Positions 11,287 to 21,119 of a stretch of 64,000 bases of DNA are shown here, piece after piece. Numbering within the stretch: the first letter of the stretch is position 1; every line of letters starts with the position of its first letter. The translations under genes were made by a program, and so were the position numbers. Location of the stretch: NCBI GenBank assembly GCA_032871835.1, contig CM065297.1:33365598-33429597 (forward strand), written 5' to 3'. The stretch is from Dipteronia dyeriana (Eukaryota; Streptophyta; Magnoliopsida; Sapindales; Sapindaceae). The notes under the pieces were generated by a model. It ran no database searches. It had not been told where the DNA came from and worked only from the letters and a program-made list of their open reading frames with translations.

Positions 11287-11499
11287 GTAAGTTATACATG
11301 TGAGTTAGCTTCAAGATTAGTGTCAAGTTGTTGAGAGATTTAGCTAGCTAGCTTTATTTCTCTAGAACTTGACATGAACTTAGCTACCTCACATATTTGC
11401 TATGATAGTTAAAATCTATTGATTGACTTTGGAGAAGTCCATTTTTGAAATCTATATGGTGATGGATATTGTTAAGACTTTTAGAGAAAGTCATGCATG

Positions 11500-12220
11500 G
11501 AATCTTTATGGAGGCGTAAGTGTCTTGGATAGGGAGTAGGCAAGTGATTCACTAGGCTCGATGGTAGAATAGAAGTTGATAGCTTGGAGAGTGTATCATA
11601 GGGTTGGTCACTTCTTTGAGTATGTATCTTTTATTCATCATAGTGGATTACGGTTTGCCGGTGGTTATGGATTCAACCTGTGGATGTTTCATCTTCGGAG
11701 GTTTTACCACGTAAAAATCATGTGTCTAATTTTTCTATCTCTATCTCTTTGTATATGTATATGTTTTTGATTCATTTCTTCTAGATATCTTTAGATAACA
11801 AGATTTGTAAAAGTGTGATATGCAAACAACTCATTTTGATCATAGTTGTATATTTCTCTACTTTGTATATTAAACATTGTGTACATGATACATTACTATT
11901 TTGTACGTGTTCACTTTAGTAATGTATATATGTATAAAAGTGCTTGTTGATTTGTGTTTTGAGTATTATTACTTCACTTGCAAGTTATAGACTTTTGACT
12001 TGATTTGATTATTTGAGAATGCTTGTCAATAGTCTATGTGTGCTTTCACTTGCTTTAAATGTTGTGATAGAAGCTATCTAAAGGGATACACATTGGTTTG
12101 TTTCAAGGGATTGAAAAAGGTACAAAAACCTATTCACCCCCCCCCCCCCATCTAGGTTAGCTATAGGCAATTTAATTGTGATTGTATATTTCATTCTATT
12201 TTATCAATTGAGTTAAACAA
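11500..12220 (+). mobile_element. Partial LTR of the related plus-strand Copia element
   Basis: The segment near 11645-11720 (GTTTGCCGGTGGTTATGGAT ... GAGGTTTTACCACGTA) matches the reverse complement of LTR 1 near 745-815. The end near 12130-12165 (CCTATTCACCC...ATCTAGGTTAGC) matches the gag-proximal end of LTRs 1 and 2. A run of 13 C at 12137-12149 lies inside. The primer-binding site expected after about 12218 is not recognisable. The start of this LTR, between 11287 and 11500, is unresolved. Confidence 0.6.
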
Positions 12221-13064
12221 AGATTGGACATGAAAAAAAATGTGGGATTTCCCACATGATAACTGGTTATAACTAGTATGAGTGTGATGTGTGCTGGTAA
12301 AAGTTAATTAATGCAAAAGTGAAGTCTAATAAGCATTGTTTTAGTAATCGGTCTATGTGTTTGCCTCGGCCTTAGGCAGACCCAGCCACCATAAGGATAG
12401 CGTAGACGCCCGCCTAGGCATAGTCAAAGCTGTTGACTCCGTCTGGCAATATATTTTAAAAAAATTCTTTTCAAAATGACCAAAACAATGTCATTTTGGT
12501 TGTTTTGACTTCACCAACTAGAAACTCTATGCACTAGGTGTCAGTCTGCCATACGACTAGCATTTAGCGCCTACTAGATCATTATCATTATGCTTCACAA
12601 AACAAATAATATTTAATAAAAAAAAAGATGAAAAGAATCCAATCACACAACACAAACTTTTTATGTGGAAAACTCAAAACATGAAGGAAAACAAAACCAC
12701 TATTAAAAGAATAAGTAGAAAATTATTACAACTACACACTCAATATTCTCTCTAACACCAAACTCCAATTATAAACAAGCCTTGGACAAAAGCTCTCTTT
12801 CTCAAACTTAAGTGCAATTTTTCATGATTTTTTTAATGCTCTTTTTGGTCATCAAACTTTGTTTTTATATTTGCATAAGGTTTTACTGATTTGTAAAGAA
12901 ATTGAAATAGTAAGTTCTAGTTAAAGTTGGTTTTCAATCTCCTTGGAACAAGATGCAGCGAACAAAATCACACAAAAAAACAATTGTTAAAAAAAAGAGT
13001 AACTGTTTCAAATCAATTGATTAGTGTACAAATACCGGAAATGAACTCTACTATAAATATGTTG
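12221..13064. other. Unassigned AT-rich sequence
   Basis: No coding region or element boundary recognised. A perfect short palindrome TGTGGGATTTCCCACA lies at 12241-12256. A GC-richer patch near 12360-12430 contains CCTTAGGCAGACC and CGCCTAGGCATAG. From 12590 onward the sequence resembles generic retrotransposon LTR text but I could not pair it with another copy. Confidence 0.4.
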
Positions 13065-13784
13065 ATATACACACGTCTGCCAGAATATCAGGCATCATGA
13101 TCGTTGACCCACGTAGGGTACCGAAAATAAACAAGTTAAAAGAGAAAACTCTTTAATTTTTGTTAATTCAGCAACTCCTTCTCAAAACCTAATACAAAAT
13201 ACTTAAACAGTGAAAGTAAACCTGAATATTTTAGGATTTGATATCTCCTAAAATTCCTAAACAAGAAAAGAACTCTAAAACTTCTAAATCCAATAAGGAA
13301 AAGAATCCCATAACAAAAAAAGAGCTAGAAAAAAGAGTTCTAATCTGAAAAGAAAAAAACACCTAAAGATCCTAACCGTAATCATAAGAATCATAAGTCA
13401 AAAGGAAACAAAAAATGCTAAAATTGGATGGAAATAAATGATTGGAAATAAATATGGTAGAGAATTGGAAACTTAGTAGTTAGTAATTGCAAATAAAATA
13501 AGTTACAAATAAATGAAATTGGAAACTTAGTAATTGCAAATAAAATAAATTAGAAACTTAAATGCAAATAAATTAAATTGGAAACTTAATTGTAAATAAA
13601 ATAAATTGCAAATAAATTAAATTGGAAACTTAGTAATTGTAAATAAAATACAAATAAAATAAATTGAAAACTTATTAATTGAGAGAGAATTGAAAACTTG
13701 GAGTTGGAGAGTTGAAGAATTGAGACAAATGAGAATTAGAAAGAATTGGGAGGAAATTGGAGTGGGGAGAAATGACGGGAGAGG

Positions 13785-13797
13785 AGGGGAGGGGAGG

Positions 13798-13831
<34 letters not shown>

Positions 13832-13836
13832 GGGGG
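13785..13836. repeat. GGGGA microsatellite and 30 bp poly-G tract
   Basis: Three GGGGA-type units are followed by 30 consecutive G, then T and five more G. The G-rich plus strand could form a G-quadruplex. The true length is doubtful because such tracts are poorly sequenced and assembled. Confidence 0.9.
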
Positions 13837-13882
13837 ACGGGTTATTTACAGAAAAATAATTAAAATCTGAATGTTATAGGCC

Positions 13883-13912
13883 CAACGGACTGCTGATGTC
13901 AGTAGACCGTTG
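13883..13912. repeat. Imperfect 30 bp palindrome
   Basis: CAACGGACTGCTGA at the left pairs with the complement of TCAGTAGACCGTTG at the right with only two mismatched positions per arm. It could form a stem with almost no loop. Confidence 0.7.
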
Positions 13913-14377
13913 AGCCTCCAGCGGTTCAGCCTAAATTTAGAAGAAAAAAATTAAGGAATAGGTCATTTCGAACATAATCAAAACCACTGATTTCAGGCCG
14001 GTTCCACCAAATTGAGAACCAAAACCGAAACCGCCTCCGTATCGGTTCCAGTTTCGGTTCGGTTCTAAAATCAAATTTGAAAAACCTAATTCCAGTTACG
14101 GTTTTTTTAGCCCAATTTTGGTTCGGTTCCCTGGTTCGAACAGAACTGGTGTCATGTAGTGATCTATTACAAAGGATGAAGTCTTCAAAACATCTATAGG
14201 GCTCGTCTTGGGCTTTCCAAAAATATATTATAATAAACGATCTGACACCGTATGCCCTCTATAAAGGTCCATGAGGTTCATCCCGGATTTGGTTCGCCCA
14301 TATAACCGAAATACGAATACGTCATCCGTATGAACTAGCCACATGCTCAACATCATCCTACCTAGGTTGGCTGGAAT

Positions 14378-14602
14378 TCAGCCCAAATTCAGCACTTTCT
14401 CATCCTCCAAAGTTGAATCACTGTTGTAAGGTACGAGATGCTTCACTTTGAAAATATCTACCATACGAATATGGCTTATAAGCCTCAGACAATTGGGTTT
14501 GGAGTTGAACTTCTTGCCATTATGATTACCTTTTTGACCTAAGCTGATCCACACCATGATCTCTTTGCTCCAGGAACTCCAAGTCTTTGCCCACCGCATC
14601 AT
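14378..14602 (-). pseudogene. Gypsy pol C-terminal fragment, array copy 1
   Basis: The 74-codon frame contains MVWISLGQKGNHNGKKFNSK followed by IFKVKHLVPYNSDSTLED. The order, a tryptophan/leucine strand, a basic linker and a (D)IFxVKHLVPY strand, is that of the end of plant Ty3/Gypsy integrase. The frame is open only across this region. The reading frame beyond 14602 continues into sequence I do not recognise rather than into the integrase core, so the core has been deleted. Confidence 0.65.
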
Positions 14603-15095
14603 TGTCTCTAGATTGGAGAAAAGTCATCCTCAAATTTTTGTTGTTGGAATTTCATGAATATGTAGTGTCAATACACAAAATTGTCTACAACGAACTGTAT
14701 ATTTCCTAATCTTCCTCATGACGTCTATCCAATCACTCCAATAGATAGACATAAATTCTTAAATCATTAAATCCAGCAACAAGAAGTAAACTAAGAAACT
14801 TTTATGGTGAGGAATATGTAGCTTGTAAAAACAACCCATTAAATATGAATTGCTCTCATATGGTACTTTATCAAACACATCTTCATCATATATCGATGGT
14901 TCATAAAAATTGACAAAAACCACTGTTGATACATATGTATCGTCGAAAAACACTGGATGATATGAGGATAATTGTGTTTGAGTTTCATGGATTTTTTTTT
15001 GTATGGGGAAATATGGAAGGTGAAGAGATAGAAGTCAAGAAGGCAAATGGTAATGGTTCATAGATCGATGAGCCTAGTGCAACGATAGACTCGGT
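14603..15095 (-). other. Unrecognised open segment between pol end and primer site, copy 1
   Basis: A 64-codon frame at 14759-14953 reads FFDDTYVSTVVFVNFYEPSI then YDEDVFDKVPYESNSYLMGC. A homologous frame occurs in copy 3 (18501-18716: FFDDTYVSIEVFVDFYKPSI, then YDKDVFVKVPY). The acidic/aromatic pattern is kept although bases have drifted, so this was probably protein-coding when the family was active. I do not recognise the domain. Confidence 0.5.
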
Positions 15096-15108
15096 GGCAC
15101 TGATACCA
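15096..15108 (-). other. Primer-binding site, array copy 1/2 junction
   Basis: The minus strand reads TGGTATCAGTGCC, one base from the usual TGGTATCAGAGCC. The next LTR begins TGTAACAG at 15116. Confidence 0.75.
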
Positions 15109-15115
15109 AAACTGG

Positions 15116-15700
15116 TGTAACAGAAGTGTCTACGAGAAAAACTCGCATGAATAATTCGAAAAGCAATCTACATATATTCTGTTGATCCATGCACAGATGT
15201 CATAATATCAGGCTTCAAGTTTATTGACCCTCGCAGGGTACCAAAAATGGATGATAAAAGAGAAAACTCTTTAATTTTTAGTAATTCAATAACTCCTTCT
15301 CAAAACCAAATACAACTACCGAAATAGTAAAATTAAACCCGAACCTTTTAGGATTCAATATCCCTTAAAATTCCTAAACAAGAAAAGAATTCTAAAAAAT
15401 CTTAACCAAATGAGGAAAAGAATCCCAAAACAAAACAAAAAAAGAGCTAGAAAAAGAGTTCTAAACTGAAAAGGAAAAAACACCTAAGGATCATAAACGA
15501 ACTCCTAAGAATCATAAGTAAAAATGAAAAAAATATATTAATAATCCTGAGTTAAAAGGAAACAAAAATAAAACCCTATGAAAATAAAAAGGAGATAAAA
15601 TCCTAAGTTGCACATGAAACTAAAAGTATTAGCGCAACAAGCTAGATGGCAAAATTTGTGCCTATTATGATATATTACGAAAGATGGAGTCTTCATAATT
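15116..15700 (-). mobile_element. LTR of Gypsy-derived unit, array copy 2
   Basis: It begins TGTAACAGAAGTGTC beside the primer site. It shares with 13065-13410, 17326-17840 and 18786-19020 the series CAGGGTACC, AGAGAAAACTCTTTAATTTT and CTCCTTCTCAAAACC. The far edge is not resolved: similarity to the other copies continues without a visible CA/polypurine boundary. Confidence 0.55.
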
Positions 15701-15879
15701 TCTATAGGGCTCGTCTTGGAATTTCCAAAAATATATTATATTATACGATTCGATACTGTATGGCCTCTGTAGAGCTCCATGAAGTTCAGCCCAGATTTGG
15801 TTATCCCACATGACCCAATACAAATTCGCCATACGTACGAACTAGCCACTTACTCTACATCATCCTCCCTAGGTTTGAT

Positions 15880-16110
15880 GGAATTCTGCCTCAAATTCAG
15901 CACTTCTTTGTCCTCCAAAGCATAATTACTATTGTAAGGTACAAGATCCTTCACGTTAAAAATATCAGTGACACGAATATGGCCAATTAGCCTCAGACAT
16001 ATAGGTTTGGAGTTTACCTTCTCGTTAATCTGATTACCATTTTAACTTAAGCTGATCCGCATCACGATCCCTTCCCTCCATGAACTCCAAGTCTTTGCTC
16101 ACTGTATCAA
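15880..16110 (-). pseudogene. Gypsy pol C-terminal fragment, array copy 2
   Basis: Base-by-base counterpart of 14378-14602, with substitutions and no long open frame. It covers the segment encoding the integrase end. Confidence 0.6.
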
Positions 16111-16540
16111 TCTCTCTAGGTTGGAGAAAATTTGTCCTCAAATTTTGGTTTCTAGAATTTCATGAATATGTAATGTCAATACAAAAAATCGTCTACAATG
16201 AACTTTATATTTTCCGATCTTCCTCACGACATCTATCCAATTACTCTAATAGATGACCATAAATTCTTGAATCATCAAATCCTTTAACAAAAGGTAAACT
16301 GAGATAATTTTATGGTGATGAATATGTGGCTCGTGAGAACAACCCATTAAAAATGATTTGTTCTCATATGGTAGATTCTCAACACATCTTCATCATATAT
16401 CGATGGTGTATCAAAATCGACAAAACCACCGTCGATACATATGTATCTCAAAAAACACTGGATGATAGAAGACTAATTGTGTTTGGGGTTTCATGATTTT
16501 TTTTTTGTAAGGGTAAATATGGAAGGATATGAGATAGAAG

Positions 16541-17240
16541 TGATATGAACCTCATTAAGAACAACGAGACTCGGAACCAATATATGGTAACGAAGGATCA
16601 TTTTCTAAATTCATGTATTAATTCAAGAACAATAGGGTCGTGACCCGTTATCTATAAGGAGATAAGAACCAAAGGTATCAAGAAAGTTGAAGACGCTACA
16701 CTCAAGAACAAGAAAGAAAGGTGAGTGGCAAGTCAAATTGTTCAGAATCAAAGAGATAAACTATCTCAATTTAATTCAATTTCAGTCTGCCGAAATAATA
16801 TATAAATTCATCCTTGATATACTAAAAATATCTAAGACCTAAAAGGGAATACATATTTGGCAATTAATGCCCTACAATCAGGAAATTAAATGCAAACAAG
16901 TTTAGAAAATAAATAAAGACTAAAACTAGCAATTACTTGATTTGCTCCGTATTTGGAAAACTGAATTTAGGAATCAAATTAGCCATTTATTTGGGAAACA
17001 AGTCATCCTTTTATTTGGGAAAATAAATAAAAATAGAGAATATGCTGAAATAGGAAATATGCTAATTGATTCTTCTCCAACCATACGTCGCCCAAAATGT
17101 AGAAAATATGTTGAAATAGGAAATATGTTGGAATTGGAAATCTCCATCAACCATATGCCGACCATAATGTAAGAAATCTGTTGAAATAGGAAATATGCTG
17201 GAATTGGAAATCTTTGGTAATGCTTCTTGATTCTCATCCA
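16541..17240. mobile_element. 700 bp TG...CA insertion in array copy 2, candidate solo LTR
   Basis: It interrupts text that is continuous in copy 1 (GATAGAAGTCAAGAAGG near 15030). It begins TGATATGAACC and ends TCTCATCCA, flanked by GAAG on both sides (16537-16540 and 17241-17244), a possible 4 bp target duplication. Its right part holds three degenerate ~60 bp repeats with GAAATAGGAAATATG. The minus strand ends GGTTCATATCA, a common LTR terminus, so it could be read in either orientation. Confidence 0.6.
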
Positions 17241-17305
17241 GAAGTCAGGAAGGCAAATGGTAATGGTTCATGGATCGATGAGCCTAGCACAATAGTAGAC
17301 TTGGT

Positions 17306-17318
17306 GTCTCTGATACCA
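17306..17318 (-). other. Primer-binding site, array copy 2/3 junction
   Basis: The minus strand reads TGGTATCAGAGAC. The adjoining LTR begins TGTAGCGAAAGCG at 17326. Confidence 0.75.
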
Positions 17319-17325
17319 AAACTAG

Positions 17326-17840
17326 TGTAGCGAAAGCGTGTACTAGAAAAACTTGCATGAAAAATTCGAATAGCAACTTACCAATATTCTTTTGATCTGC
17401 ACATGGATGCAAGAATATCATGCATCAAGGGGTACCGAAAATGGACAAATAAAGAAAAAAATGTTTCATTTTTAACTATCAAAAAACTCCTTCTGAAAAC
17501 CTAATACAAACTACTTAAATAATAAAAGTAAACCCCGAATCTTTTAGGATTCGATATCTCCTAAAATTCCTAAATAAGAAAAGAATTCTAAAACTTCTAA
17601 ACTTAGTAAAGGAAAGAATCCAAAATAATAGAAAAAAAAGTTCGAAATTGAAGAGGAAAAATCACCTAAAGATCTTAAAGAATCAACAGTGAAAGGGAAA
17701 AAAATCTTAATAGACCTAAGTTTAAAGGAAACAAAAATAAAACCCTAAGAAAACAAACAGGAGATAAAATCCTAAGTGGGACAAGAAACTAAAAGTCTTC
17801 ATGCAAAAAGCTAGATGGTCAAATTTAGGCATATTATGAT
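17326..17840 (-). mobile_element. LTR of Gypsy-derived unit, array copy 3
   Basis: Starts beside the primer site at 17306-17318 and is collinear with the copy 2 LTR. It lacks a short stretch near 17427 present in copies 1, 2 and 4 (the bases around TTGACCC). The far edge is unresolved. Confidence 0.5.
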
Positions 17841-18027
17841 CTGTTACGAAAGATGGAGTCTTCATTACACCTGTAGGGCTTGTCTTGGGCTTTTCAAAAA
17901 TATGCTATAATAAACAATTTGGCACCGTATGCCTTCTATAGTGTTCCATGAAGTTTAGCCTAGATTTGGTTGTCCTATGTGACCCAAATATAAATTCGCC
18001 ATCTGTACGAGCTAGCCACTTGCTCCA

Positions 18028-18270
18028 CATCATCCTTCCTAGGTTGGATGGAATTCGGCCTCAAATTCAGCACTTCTTTATCCTCCAAAGTTTAATCACT
18101 GTTGTAAGGTACGAGATGCTTCACATTGAAAATATCAATCGTATGAATATGGCCGACAAGCCTCAAATAGTAGGGTTTGGATTTGACCCTCTCGCCAATC
18201 TGATTACCTTTATGCCTTAAGTTGATCCATTACACGATCCCTTCACTCTATTAACTCTAAGTCGTTGCTC
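18028..18270 (-). pseudogene. Gypsy pol C-terminal fragment, array copy 3
   Basis: Counterpart of 14378-14602 and 15880-16110. The minus-strand frame is broken. The plus-strand ORF at 17948-18220 is an antisense shadow. Confidence 0.55.
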
Positions 18271-18765
18271 ACCGCATCATTGTATGTAGGTTAAAGAAAA
18301 TTCAGCCTCTAATTTTGATTAATAGAATTTCATGAATATGTAGTGCGAATACACAAAATCATCTACAATGAATTGTATGTTTCCTGATCTTCGTCACGAC
18401 GTCCATCCATTCACAATAATAGATGGATGTAAATTCTTGAATCATCAAATCCTACAACAAAAGGTAAACAGAGAAAATTTTGTTGCGAGAAATATGTGGC
18501 TCATAAAAATAACCCCGTTAAATATGAATTTCTCACATATGGTACTTTCACAAACACATCTTTATCATATATCGATGGTTTATAAAAATCAACAAAAACT
18601 TCAATTGATACATATGTATCGTCGAAAAACACTAGATAATCGGAGGTTAATTGTGTTTGGGGGTTCCATGGATTTTTTTTTTTGGAAAATATGGAAGGTG
18701 AATATATATAAGTCAAAAAGGTAAATGGTTACGGTCGATGAGCCTAGCACAATGGTAGACTCGAT

Positions 18766-18778
18766 GGCTCTGATGCCA
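18766..18778 (-). other. Primer-binding site, array copy 3/4 junction
   Basis: The minus strand reads TGGCATCAGAGCC, one change from the standard site. LTR text begins TGTAGCGGAAGCG at 18786. Confidence 0.75.
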
Positions 18779-18785
18779 AAACTTA

Positions 18786-19470
18786 TGTAGCGGAAGCGTC
18801 TAGGAGAAAAACTCGTATGAACAATTGGAACAACAGCAACCTAACAATATTATATTGATTCACGCACGGATGCCAGAATATCAGGTGTCAATGTCATTGA
18901 CTAGTGTAGGGTACCTTAAATGGACGATAAAAGAGAAAACTCTTTAATTTTTATTAGTTCAACAACTCTTTCTCAAAACCTAATACGAACTACTTAAATA
19001 TTAAAAGAAACCCGAATTTGGTTATGTTATGATCTGTTAAGGACGACAGATTCTTCATACTATTTGTAGGGCTCGTCTTGGGCTTTCCAAAAATATATTA
19101 TAACAGATGATTCGACACCGTATGTCCTCTTTTTATGTCCAAGAAGTTCATCCCAGATTTGGTTAGCCCACGTGACCCAAATACGAATTTACCATCCGTA
19201 CCAACTAGCCACCTGCTCCGTATCGTCCTCCCTAGGTTGGATGGAATTCGGCCTCAAATTCAGCACTTCTTCACCCTACAAAGCTAAATCACAATTATAA
19301 GTTACGAGATGCTTCACATTGAAAATATCAATCGTACGTATATGGCCGATTATCCTCAGATGGTAGGGTTTTGAGTTGACCTTCTCACAAATCTGATTAC
19401 AATTTTGCCTTAAACTAATCCGCATCACAATCCCTTCGCTCTATGAACTCCAAGTCTTTGCTCGTCGTAT
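18786..19470 (-). mobile_element. Array copy 4: deleted LTR plus pol end
   Basis: LTR text runs from 18786 to about 19016, then jumps to the segment matching 14160 onward; roughly 280 bases of LTR are missing compared with copies 2 and 3. The pol-end counterpart lies at about 19223-19460. Similarity stops after CTTTGCTCGTCGTATCA at about 19471, the right end of the array. Confidence 0.6.
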
Positions 19471-21119
19471 CAGAATGTGAATCCTTGTTGTCATCCATTA
19501 CATCAACAACATATAATTGAAACCCTCCTTAGTTAGCACAATAGAATTCCTTTCCTGCAATTTTTGAAAGCCTTGAATTTTTATTCATTGTATCAGATAT
19601 CTATTTACAGAAGAAGGTCAAGTTTTTTTTGTTTTTTTTTAAAAAAAATCTATAAAGTTTTAACATTACAGAAGAAGGTAATGTTTTAACTAACCAACTC
19701 ACAAACATAGGGTTAAATATTTGCACTCTTCTTTTAGTTGGTAGGATTCTCCTCCAAATGATATCACCAAAAATCACTTGAAGGATGTAATATTGCCATT
19801 TACAAGGTGTATGCCTATTACATGAGTACTAATCATTTTCCTAATCTTAATTTGATGGCTTTTTTTTTCATTTTGGCTTTTGTATGATTATTAAGCCTGT
19901 TAAGGTTTCACACATTTATTGTTATTTTTTCACCACTTTCATTCATATATATATATTTGAGTTAAAATATTACAAATTTTGTCTTTTGACCCGGCTGTTC
20001 TGTTTTGCGTTTTTTTGCCTTTTTTGTTGGTTTTTTAGGCTCTTAATAAAGTGTTGCCATTATATATAGGGCTGCCCCATATGACAACATACAATTCTTG
20101 GCACATGACATTTAACTTCTTGTCCACCTTTAAACCCATGCAGCCGGTCACCATTTGATCTCTCCAATTCAAATTAATGATACATATTTGTATTTTCCCA
20201 AGATAATAAATACCTTCTTCTTAAATATGAAACGCATTCATTGGATTTCAAATTTAAAAAGCAATGAATGCTTTTTTGAATATCAAAATTAAAATGCAAC
20301 CTTATTGGCCAAACCTTTCATGCATGCATGATGAATTTATTATGGACCTCGCATGCATCATGCATGCCTAATCTATTTACGAATCGTGTGTTTACTCTAT
20401 CGAGCCTGTAAACAATATTTGGACTGCCTAATAAACATTAATACACTTAATGAATAGAGTGATAACATTATCTTATTATTTTTATATGTACACACCCTTT
20501 ACTGTTCACAATTCAAAAGCTGTGTTATGATTTGGTCTGTGTGAAATAAACAATAAGGTTACAAATCTTAGTGAAAACAATTATTTCTAATCCTTCACGA
20601 TTATTTATATGCAATCACAATACGATTACAAATCAAATTGATCACAATACTGTATATTCAATCAAACATACATCAGTTTCATTTTATTTTTTAAAATTTT
20701 TAAGCTGAACGGTTCGATTAGCTGATATAATCATAGAGTGATCACATTCTGGTTATAGTAATCACATATATATTTACGGTCGGATGTACATACCACATTT
20801 GTCTTTATGATACATAATCAGTAATATTCGAAGTTAGAAGTCCGATCACCATTAAATATTCTTCATTATATCTTATATTTGACTACAAATTTTGCATAGA
20901 GTAACATGTATGTTATGATTAATAGCCTCCAATGCATCCATGAAATAACGTAATAGATATAAAAAGGTTTCTCACCCAATTGGCTAATATTAATAAAATA
21001 AACAGTCGTCCACCCATGCATGACTGTTAATTAATGACATAATTCGTCTCTTCATCTCTTCATATGTTCATTTGCTCATTTGTTCAACTGTTCATCTCTT
21101 CATTTGTTCATCTCATCAC
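19471..21119. other. Unassigned AT-rich sequence
   Basis: No gene or element recognised. Pyrimidine-rich imperfect repeats of TTCATCTCTTCA / TTCATTTGTTCA lie at about 21045-21115, just upstream of the Ulp1-like pseudogene. Confidence 0.5.

Larger units (their letters stand above)
13411..14150. repeat. Composite insertion in copy 1: tandem repeat, poly-G and CGGTTC-rich block
   Basis: Alignment with the copies at 15540-15670 and 17700-17840 is lost between about 13411 and 14150. The block contains degenerate repeats of AAATAAATTAAATTGGAAAC (13440-13680), a GGGGA run leading into 30 consecutive G (13801-13830), an imperfect 30 bp palindrome at 13883-13912 and repeated GGTTCGGTTC/CCGAAACCG motifs at 13990-14140. 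Such CGGTTC-rich patches are seen in plant non-autonomous DNA transposons, but I could not define terminal inverted repeats or a target duplication. Confidence 0.6.
13065..19470 (-). mobile_element. Tandem array of a ~1.5 kb Gypsy-derived unit, about 3.5 copies
   Basis: Each unit, read on the minus strand, has an LTR segment, a primer-binding site (TGGTATCAGxGCC-like), ~500 bp of unknown open sequence and then the end of a Gypsy pol. Primer sites lie at 15096-15108, 17306-17318 and 18766-18778. The intervals are about 2.2 and 1.46 kb; subtracting the 0.7 kb insertion at 16541-17240 makes them nearly equal. Copy 1 is truncated at its left end and invaded near 13411-14150. Copy 4 has an internal LTR deletion near 19017 and stops near 19470. 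No gag, protease or reverse transcriptase is visible, so the unit is a non-autonomous derivative. LTR edges away from the primer sites are unresolved. Confidence 0.7.

Noticed and set aside
20340..20365. CATGCATCATGCATGCC cluster as a seed-type RY regulatory element
   Set aside because: CATGCA motifs are common in AT-rich plant DNA and no gene lies nearby in a suitable position.
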